NCBI RefSeq assembly: GCF_003332305.1
Contig: NZ_QOIO01000052.1
Location: forward strand, 1 to 40,602
DNA length: 40,602 bases
DNA from: Microvirga aerophila
GTDB lineage: Bacteria > Pseudomonadota > Alphaproteobacteria > Rhizobiales > Beijerinckiaceae
Direction of reading: 5' to 3'
The first letter of the stretch is position 1, and each line of letters begins with the position of its first letter. Positions 34,559-40,602 of this stretch are shown here, one piece after another. A program made the position numbers and the translations under genes. Below the pieces are notes generated by a model that made no database searches, was not told the DNA's origin, and saw nothing but the letters and a program-made list of their open reading frames with translations.

Positions 34559-35617
34559 ATGGACCGGCCTGCCATCCCCCAGACCGATCGCAGCCTTCGC
34601 ATCCTCCATCTGGAGGACAGCGCGCTTGACGCCGAGCTGGTGACCGAGGCTCTGGGGGCGGTCGGACCTTCCGCGTCGATCACCCATGTGAGCTCGGGAG
34701 GCGAATTTTCTGATGCAGTTCGCGAGGGCGGCTGGGACTTGATCCTGGCGGATTATGTCCTGCCCTCGTTCGATGGGTTGAAGGCGCTTGATCTTGCGCG
34801 GGAGCGTTGCCCCGATACGCCGTTCATCTTCGTGTCCGGAGCGCTTGGCGAAGAGGTGGCGGTCGAGGCGCTGAAGCGCGGCGCGACCGACTACGTGCTC
34901 AAGGAGAGGCTCGATCGCCTGCCGATCACGGTCCTGCGCGCGCTCTCGGAAATGCGCGACCGTACCGAGCGCCTTCGGGCCCAGGAGGCCCTGCGCCGCT
35001 CGCTCGAGGAGCGAACCGCGCTCCTGCATGAGCTCGATCACCGGGTGAAGAACAACCTGCAGCTCCTGCTCTCTCTCCTGGGAATGGAGATCCGCCAGAC
35101 CGAGAACAAGGATGTCCGCACGGCTCTCGGTTACATGAAGCAGCGCCTTCACGCGCTCGCGGCGGCGCATCGCGATCTCTATGACGGGCAAGGAGCCTCC
35201 CGCTTCGATGTGACGACCTTTGCCAGAAGCCTGTGCGCGGAACTCACCGGCGAACTCACGGACGTCAACGTTCGGCCCGAATTCGAGCTCGACGCCGTCG
35301 AGGTCGAGGCCGAACGGGCAGCGCCCATGGCGCTCCTGTTCAACGAAATCATCGTGAACGCCCTGTCCCAGGCTTACGCGAACCGGCACGGAAAGCTGAA
35401 GCTCGGAATGAAAGTCCGCGACAGGCAGCTCAATTTCGAGCTGGCCGACGACATGTTCACCCTGGAGGAGAAGACGGCTGCTCGGGAAAGCACCACCGGC
35501 GCCATCCTCAAGGCTCTGGCGCGGCAGCTCGATGCAGTCGTGGAATGGCCGGAGGACGAGCCCGCGGTGCTGGTTCGCGTCGTCATGCCGATGCAGGGGG
35601 CTCAAGAGCACCCATGA
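34559..35617 (+). CDS. Receiver-HisKA_2 protein with degraded ATP-binding site
   Basis: A 352-residue hybrid. Residues 12-130 are a receiver (LHLEDSALDAELV, LILADYVLPSFDG with the phosphoacceptor Asp, FVSGALGE, DYVLKERLD). A HisKA_2 helix pair follows with the phosphorylatable His in LLHELDHRVKNNLQLLLSLL. The C-terminal ATPase domain keeps an N box (LLFNEIIVNALSQAY) but the G1 box reads LADDMF instead of DDGxG, and no glycine-rich G2 is seen (STTGAILKALARQL). It may therefore be a poor kinase acting mainly as a phosphotransfer or docking protein. It lies five bases after the phytochrome regulator gene and ends at an ATGA. Confidence 0.85.
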   Translation: MDRPAIPQTDRSLRILHLEDSALDAELVTEALGAVGPSASITHVSSGGEFSDAVREGGWDLILADYVLPSFDGLKALDLARERCPDTPFIFVSGALGEEVAVEALKRGATDYVLKERLDRLPITVLRALSEMRDRTERLRAQEALRRSLEERTALLHELDHRVKNNLQLLLSLLGMEIRQTENKDVRTALGYMKQRLHALAAAHRDLYDGQGASRFDVTTFARSLCAELTGELTDVNVRPEFELDAVEVEAERAAPMALLFNEIIVNALSQAYANRHGKLKLGMKVRDRQLNFELADDMFTLEEKTAARESTTGAILKALARQLDAVVEWPEDEPAVLVRVVMPMQGAQEHP

Positions 35618-35696
35618 CCCTCGGGCACAAGACCGCGTTCACGATGCACCGCCGGATCCTCCACGTTCCGCCGGCGCGCGCATATCCCTGCGGCAG

Positions 35697-37754
35697 GTGT
35701 TATGGACGCTGGTTCTCGCCCTGACGCTTCCGGCTGTTCTTATCGCGGGCGGCGGCCTTTACTCGGTTTATCAGGCCGAGCGACAAGCCACCGATCTGCG
35801 CCTGCAGGAGACGACGCGCGCTTTGGCTCTGTCCCTCGACCGGGAGATTGAGAAGGTCGAGATCGGCATGCGGGTTCTGTCGCAGTCGCCGCATATCCGG
35901 AGCGGCGATTTCGCAGCGTTCCACCGACAGGCCCTAGAAACTCCTCTGGCGGATCCGGCCTGGATCGCACTGTTCGAGCCGAACGGCCGGACGCTGCTCA
36001 ATACCCGCGTCGCGTATGGAACGCCTTTGTCGGATAGCCTTCGCCCAGAAGTTCTCCGGCGCGTCCATGAAACCCGCGCCGCAAACCTGTCCGACCTGTA
36101 CGTTGGGCCCGCCACTGGGCTCTCGATCGTAACCCTCGATCTTCCGGTGGTGATCGAGGATCGGGTCGCCTACATCCTGTCGATTGCCATCGGACCCGAG
36201 GTTTTCCAGAAGCTCATCCGGGATCAGCGGATTGCCAGCGGCTGGAACGGCGCCGTGCTCGACAGGAGCGGCAAGATCGTTGCCAGATCCCGCGCCCCCG
36301 AGCAATTCATCGGGCGCACCGCCCGGCCGCGCCTCGTGGAGGCCATTGCGGCCTCTCCCGAAGGGCAGATCGACAACGTGACTCTCGACGACGTTCCGTC
36401 CCGCACGTATTTCAGCCGTTCGCCCACCTATGGCTGGTCCTTCATCATCAGCTTGCCGGCTTCTGAACTGCGGGCCGCGATCCGGCGTCCCCTCGTGTGG
36501 CTCATGGTGCTTACCGGGGTTGTCATTGCGGGCATCGTCCTGGCAGCCATCCTGTGCAGGAGAATCGCGCAGCCCGTCGACCAGCTCGTCGCATTGGCGC
36601 ATTCCCTAGGGCGAGGGGAGGCGGTTGCCGGGCAATCGACCCAGGTCCGTGAGTTCGACGCGATCCAGAAAGCGCTCGTCGAAGCGTCTCTGGCGATCGA
36701 GATGCAGAAGAAGGCGCGCGACGAAGTGCTCGGTCATGTCGCGGAGAGCGAAGCTCGCCTGCGCCTGGCGCTCAATGCCGGCGATCTCGGGTCGTGGGAG
36801 TATGATCCGGCCACAGGTGAATTCACCACGTCCGCGACCTGCCGGATGAATTTCGGCCGTCAGCCCGATGCGCCTTTCACCTACGCGGATCTTGTTGCGA
36901 CGATTCATCCCGAGGATCGGCAAAGGCAGGCCGAGGCGGTCGCGGACGCAATGACGCGCAGAACGGACCTCCATGTGGAGTACCGGGTCATCTGGCCGGA
37001 TCGCACCGTGCATTGGATCCGCGTCAGCGGGCGAACGCGGATGAGCCTGGACGGGAAGCTCACCATGGTGGGAGTGTCGCAGGACGTGACCGAGCGGCGC
37101 GAGGCCGACGACAGGCAGGCTCTTCTGCTCCATGAGCTCAACCACCGGGTCAAGAACACCCTCGCGACGGTCCAATCCATCGCATCCATGACGCGTCGCT
37201 CCGCGGAAGCGGGCGATCCGGCGGCCTGGGATGCTTTTTTGGGGCGCCTGCAAGGACTCGCGAAAACCCACGATCTTCTCACCGTCGCCAATTGGAACGG
37301 CGCACTTCTGGGGGATGTGCTCGCGAGCGAGCTCGAACCGTACCAAGACCCGTCGCGCCAGCGGATCAAGCTTCGCGGCCCACGGGTGAACCTGCAACCG
37401 AGCGCGGTTCTGGCCCTTGGACTCGCCGTTCACGAACTCGCCACGAACGCGGCGAAATACGGGAGCCTCTCGGTTCCGGATGGACAGATCAAGGTTATGT
37501 GGGCCCTCACATCCGGGCCGGGCCCGGCTGCTCTGCTGGTGGAATGGACGGAAAGTGGAGGACCGCGCGTCTCGCCACCGAAACGTCAGGGCTTCGGCAC
37601 AAAGCTGATTCAGCGCGGTCTGGCGCAGCAGCTTGGAGGCGAGATCAAGCTCGATTTCGCCCCCTCGGGAATCCGCTGCGTCATCACCTTTCCCATCGAG
37701 ACGATCGCGGCCGATCCGGACGAGGCCGAGGCGCCGCAGCGTTACGCCTCCTAG
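35697..37754 (+). CDS. Membrane HWE-family sensor histidine kinase
   Basis: A roughly 685-residue inner-membrane kinase. Helix 1 (LWTLVLALTLPAVLIAGGGL) is followed by about 250 periplasmic residues of Cache-like character, helix 2 (LVWLMVLTGVVIAGIVLAAI), a HAMP-like linker (RRIAQPVDQLVALAHSLG), a PAS domain (ARLRLALNAGDLGSWEYDP, ending in SQDVTERR) and an HWE kinase. The HWE signature is complete: LHELNHRVKNTLATVQSIAS, VHELATNAAKYGSLS, VEWTESGGPRV and GFGTKLIQRGL. The frame has no ATG before helix 1 other than one at 35532 inside the previous gene, so I take the GTG at 35697. HWE kinases often feed the PhyR general stress pathway, so that is the likeliest output. Confidence 0.82.
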   Translation: MLWTLVLALTLPAVLIAGGGLYSVYQAERQATDLRLQETTRALALSLDREIEKVEIGMRVLSQSPHIRSGDFAAFHRQALETPLADPAWIALFEPNGRTLLNTRVAYGTPLSDSLRPEVLRRVHETRAANLSDLYVGPATGLSIVTLDLPVVIEDRVAYILSIAIGPEVFQKLIRDQRIASGWNGAVLDRSGKIVARSRAPEQFIGRTARPRLVEAIAASPEGQIDNVTLDDVPSRTYFSRSPTYGWSFIISLPASELRAAIRRPLVWLMVLTGVVIAGIVLAAILCRRIAQPVDQLVALAHSLGRGEAVAGQSTQVREFDAIQKALVEASLAIEMQKKARDEVLGHVAESEARLRLALNAGDLGSWEYDPATGEFTTSATCRMNFGRQPDAPFTYADLVATIHPEDRQRQAEAVADAMTRRTDLHVEYRVIWPDRTVHWIRVSGRTRMSLDGKLTMVGVSQDVTERREADDRQALLLHELNHRVKNTLATVQSIASMTRRSAEAGDPAAWDAFLGRLQGLAKTHDLLTVANWNGALLGDVLASELEPYQDPSRQRIKLRGPRVNLQPSAVLALGLAVHELATNAAKYGSLSVPDGQIKVMWALTSGPGPAALLVEWTESGGPRVSPPKRQGFGTKLIQRGLAQQLGGEIKLDFAPSGIRCVITFPIETIAADPDEAEAPQRYAS

Positions 37755-37797
37755 GGCGCGCCTGTGCCGGGCGCATGTCCTGTCGCGCCAAGACTTA

Positions 37798-38829
37798 TCA
37801 AGGTGTCGAGAAGCCGGCGCGATGATGGCCGGCGCGGCCCCTCATGGGGCCCGCCGCAACAAGCGCGTCGAGAACCGCTTCCTGTGTGGTATCCGCCATA
37901 GCCTCGAACAGCAGATCGATGCGGCTCTCGTTGAGAATATCGAGACGCGCAAAATCATTAGGCTCGTCATGCGATAGGATGTTGGCCGTGGAAAAGCCAA
38001 GCGCGATGTCGCCGCTGCCATGACCCCAGAAGGAGCCCAGTCTGGCAAGCCCAACGCCGGATCTGCGGATCACCCGTTTGATCTGTCGGTCACTCAACGG
38101 AACATCGGTTGCCGCGATGATGATAACGGAGCCCTTCTCCGGCAATCCCGTGGAATCCGTTTGCTTGGGCGGAGCGATCTGCCTGCCATCGGGCAGGCGC
38201 AAGTCTCCCGCGCGTCCGAAATTGGACAACACCAGCACGCCCAAATGGAAGCGCCCGCCGTCGAAGTCGAGGGAACGTGAGGCTGTGCCGATTCCGCCCT
38301 TGAACCCAAAGGTGCTCATGCCGCACCCGGCGCCGACGGAGCCTACAGCGAAATCAGACGAGGCGCTGCTGATCGCCGCATGCGCATCCTGCTCCGTGAC
38401 AGCGAGCGCCTGTATGTCATTGAGCCAGCCGTCATTGCATTCGAGCACCACCGGATTGACCGTCGCGGTCTCGCGGCCAATATCAGGGTTGCGCGCAATG
38501 GCGTGACGAACCAGCGCCGTGCAGCAGGTTCCGACCGAAAGTGTGTTGGTGAGCAAGAGCGGTGTCTCGATGACGCCTAGTTCGTGCACTTGCACCAATC
38601 CGGCGCTCTTGCCGAAGCCGTTCAGCACATGAACGGCCGCCACAGGCTTCAGGCGATAGAGATTGTCGTCGTGAGGCAGGACTGCGGTGACGCCGGCGCG
38701 GATGTCGCCCTCGTTGAGAGTGGTATGCCCGACCAGAACGCCCGGTACGTCCGCAATGCTGTTGCGGGCGCCCGGTCGCAGCCGACCGCAAGACAGTCCA
38801 ACGTTATGCGCACGAAGCCCGTTGCTCAT
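37798..38829 (-). CDS. P1 (DmpA/BapA-type) self-processing aminopeptidase
   Basis: A 343-residue N-terminal nucleophile hydrolase of the L-aminopeptidase D-esterase or beta-peptidyl aminopeptidase family. The precursor cleaves itself before the nucleophilic Ser of the Gly-Ser pair in PEKGSVIIIAATDVPL near residue 232, giving alpha and beta chains. Conserved family segments are SIADVPGVLVGHTTL at the N terminus, ETPLLLTNTLSVG, and GSVGAGCGMSTFGFKGGIG. No signal peptide is seen, so it is probably cytoplasmic. Substrate could be short peptides with an N-terminal D- or beta-amino acid, or peptide amides. It is divergent from an amidase gene 144 bases away. Confidence 0.88.
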   Translation of the reverse strand: MSNGLRAHNVGLSCGRLRPGARNSIADVPGVLVGHTTLNEGDIRAGVTAVLPHDDNLYRLKPVAAVHVLNGFGKSAGLVQVHELGVIETPLLLTNTLSVGTCCTALVRHAIARNPDIGRETATVNPVVLECNDGWLNDIQALAVTEQDAHAAISSASSDFAVGSVGAGCGMSTFGFKGGIGTASRSLDFDGGRFHLGVLVLSNFGRAGDLRLPDGRQIAPPKQTDSTGLPEKGSVIIIAATDVPLSDRQIKRVIRRSGVGLARLGSFWGHGSGDIALGFSTANILSHDEPNDFARLDILNESRIDLLFEAMADTTQEAVLDALVAAGPMRGRAGHHRAGFSTP

Positions 38830-38973
38830 GGAATGCAGCTCCCGATGCGGTCACGTTCGATGGGACAGAGCCGTACAAGAGCGCCCCGTCCAGCTCAAGC
38901 ATTCCGCCACGAAGCTTGACAGGCGGGAGGGCTTTAAGTGCTAACGTGACCGTCTCGCATCCGATCCGGCAGC

Positions 38974-40281
38974 ATGATGATGACCATTCGGGACAAACTG
39001 GAAGGCATTCTGGCGAGGTTGGCAAAACGAGCCGCCGATGAGCGCGTATATCTACGCCTCTACGAGGATGCCGCCCGCGCGGCAGCGGATGCCGCCGATG
39101 CGCGCAAGCTGGCGGGAGTCTCTCTCGGCCCCCTCGACGGTGCCATTGTGTCGATCAAGGACTTGTTTGATGTTGCCGGCGAGACCACCACGGCCGGTTC
39201 CGTTGTGCTGCGGGATGCGCCTCCCGCTCAAAGGGACGCCGCAGTGGTCCGCCGGCTGCGGCAGGCCGGCGCGGTGATCATTGGCAAGACCAACATGGTC
39301 GAGTTCGCGTTTTCCGGGCTTGGCCTCAATCCTCATTATGGCACGCCGGGCAATGCGGCCGATCCCAAGCGCATTCCGGGCGGTTCGTCCTCGGGGGCCG
39401 GCGTCAGCGTCGCGGAAGACACGAGCGACATTTCCATCGGCAGCGACACGGGCGGCTCCGTGCGCATCCCGGCTGCTCTCAATGGCGTGGTCGGTTTCAA
39501 GCCAACCGCGCGCCGGGTGCCGCTCGATGGGGCGTTTCCGCTCTCTCCGAGCCTCGATTCCATCGGGCCTCTGGCCAGAACGGTTCAGGACTGCGCTTTC
39601 GCGGATGCGATCATGGCAGGCGATGAGCCAAAGCATCTCATGCCACGTCCTCTGGCCGGCCTTCGGTTCGGCGTTCCACGTGGACGCCTGTTTACCGAGG
39701 CCGAACCGTTGGTGATGGAAGCCTTCGACGCCAGCCTGCAGCACCTGTCCCGATGGGGAGCCAGGATCGCCGATCATTCCATCGAGGATCTGCTCCAGGC
39801 TATGGCGGATACGACCACGCGCGCCTCGATCGCCTCCATCGAAGCGGCGGAAGTCCACTCCGATTGGCTCCACGCGAAGGCGCATCTGATCGATCCGCGC
39901 GTGCAGTGGTGGATTGCCCGCAGCGGCGCTGTGCCGGCCCCGGTCTATATCCGCATGATCCGCCAGAGGAGGGCGTTGATCGCCCAGATGGAGGAGCGCC
40001 TCTCGTCCGTCGATGCGCTCGTTATGCCGACCACCGCCGTCTCGGCACCGTTGATCGCTCCGCTCGAAGCCGATGACAAACTGTATAACAAGATGGACTG
40101 GCTGATCCTGCGCAACCCGATGTTCGGCAACCAATTCGACCTGACAGGCATATCGCTGCCGATCCCGGGTTATGCCCGCCCTGTAGGCCTGATGCTCATC
40201 GCGCCCCACGGACGGGATCGCAAGCTCTTGGAGATCGCCGCGAGCGTTGAGCGAGACCTTATAGTCCCGTGGAAGGGCTAA
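38974..40281 (+). CDS. Amidase signature family hydrolase
   Basis: A 435-residue amidase of the GatA/AtzF-like family. The Ser-cisSer-Lys triad is complete: Lys in GAIVSIKDLFDVAG, the cis-Ser in PGGSSSGAGVSVAE and the nucleophile Ser in GSDTGGSVRIPAALNG. Further conserved FKPTARRVPL and SLDSIGPLARTVQDC segments follow. The exact amide substrate cannot be read from the sequence. No gatB or gatC is nearby, so it is not the tRNA amidotransferase subunit. Divergent from the DmpA-type peptidase, which suggests a shared peptide-amide or amino-acid-amide catabolic role. The first of three successive ATG-like codons (38974) is used; 38980 is also possible. Stop is directly before the IS-linked region. 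Confidence 0.88.
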   Translation: MMMTIRDKLEGILARLAKRAADERVYLRLYEDAARAAADAADARKLAGVSLGPLDGAIVSIKDLFDVAGETTTAGSVVLRDAPPAQRDAAVVRRLRQAGAVIIGKTNMVEFAFSGLGLNPHYGTPGNAADPKRIPGGSSSGAGVSVAEDTSDISIGSDTGGSVRIPAALNGVVGFKPTARRVPLDGAFPLSPSLDSIGPLARTVQDCAFADAIMAGDEPKHLMPRPLAGLRFGVPRGRLFTEAEPLVMEAFDASLQHLSRWGARIADHSIEDLLQAMADTTTRASIASIEAAEVHSDWLHAKAHLIDPRVQWWIARSGAVPAPVYIRMIRQRRALIAQMEERLSSVDALVMPTTAVSAPLIAPLEADDKLYNKMDWLILRNPMFGNQFDLTGISLPIPGYARPVGLMLIAPHGRDRKLLEIAASVERDLIVPWKG

Positions 40282-40361
40282 AGCATCGGACTGGAAATTC
40301 GACTCTTAGGGTTCTGGGTTGATGTGATCTGTGATTCACTTCGTCGGACGGGAGGTGGATC

Positions 40362-40602
40362 ATGGGTCACTGCTATTCTCTCGATCTTCGTATGCGGGTT
40401 GCAGCCTTCGTCGAGGCGGGCCATTCCTGCCGGACGGCGGCCCGCCACTTTGGCGTCAGGGACAGCTGTGCCATCAAGCTGATGCAGCGCCAGCGGCGGT
40501 TCGGCTCGCCGGCGCCCGCCCGCCAAGGCCGTCCGCCGGGAGGTGGCAAACTGGTGCCTTATGAGACCTTCCTGATCCAAGCCGTCGAGGCACACCCCGC
40601 CA
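40362..40602 (+). CDS. IS630-type transposase, N-terminal part (cut by the window edge)
   Basis: The frame MGHCYSLDLRMRVAAFVEAG continues with HSCRTAARHFGVRDSCAIKL, a helix-turn-helix as in IS630/Tc1-type transposases, then a linker with GSPAPARQGRPPGGGK and LVPYETFLIQAVEAHP, the second DNA-binding helix set. The frame is still open at the window end, so completeness cannot be judged. A GGGAGGTGG ribosome site lies just upstream of the ATG at 40362. The catalytic DDE domain would be outside the window. The left inverted repeat should lie between 40282 and 40361, but I cannot define it without the other end. Confidence 0.7.
   Translation, partial: MGHCYSLDLRMRVAAFVEAGHSCRTAARHFGVRDSCAIKLMQRQRRFGSPAPARQGRPPGGGKLVPYETFLIQAVEAHPA

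Noticed and set aside
38974..40281. Amidase as GatA of the tRNA amidotransferase
   Set aside because: No gatB or gatC neighbours, and it is divergent from a peptidase; the sequence fits general amidase signature enzymes.

Overview
The window is a GC-rich, densely coded chromosome segment from an alphaproteobacterium, most likely Hyphomicrobiales. Gene style is close to Methylobacteriaceae/Microvirga, but genus is inferred from protein style only. Support comes from the glpSTPQUV-type glycerol ABC transporter, HWE/HisKA_2 histidine kinases, the DUF4170 gene behind isocitrate lyase, and a GGGGAGGG-type intergenic palindrome common in this order.

Positions 1-6023 are the right part of an integrative element. 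A tyrosine integrase (4521-5819, minus) lies beside a 3' fragment of a tRNA-Thr(CGU) gene (5974-6023). The fragment has no 5' half and is read as the element/chromosome junction. Leftward, nearly all on the minus strand, come an AT-richer unknown gene, an AlpA-type excisionase/regulator, a small gene interrupted by an amber codon, a RepA-like AAA ATPase with a nested palindrome of GATAAG-type repeats at its 3' end, a DUF5681 gene and several small coupled genes. The left end lies outside the window.

The chromosome resumes with tRNA-Ala(GGC) and tRNA-Gly(GCC), a frameshifted small gene, and a serralysin-type metalloprotease with few RTX repeats. Next comes a six-gene glycerol ABC importer operon (8708-14824) ending in a clear terminator. 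Its two ATPases have complementary defects, predicting one competent and one degenerate ATP site. On the minus strand follow a cation diffusion facilitator, a CHASE2-adenylate cyclase, a 1203-residue FecR-TPR-outer-membrane-barrel protein one base upstream of the cyclase, and a single-domain response regulator.

From 22761 to 27158 there are a TerB-like gene with a class I amidotransferase, then a RamB/ScfR-like regulator divergent from isocitrate lyase (aceA). A perfect TGTAAA-N4-TTTACA palindrome sits at the regulator start codon, and a DUF4170 gene follows aceA. Positions 27342-31193 encode a complete osmoprotectant ABC importer in the order yehZ-Y-X-W. Positions 31300-37754 form a light-signalling cluster: heme oxygenase, bacteriophytochrome kinase, response regulator, a receiver-HisKA_2 protein with a degraded ATP-binding site, and a membrane HWE sensor kinase. 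The window closes with a DmpA-type P1 peptidase divergent from an amidase, and the 5' part of an IS630-type transposase that runs off the right edge.
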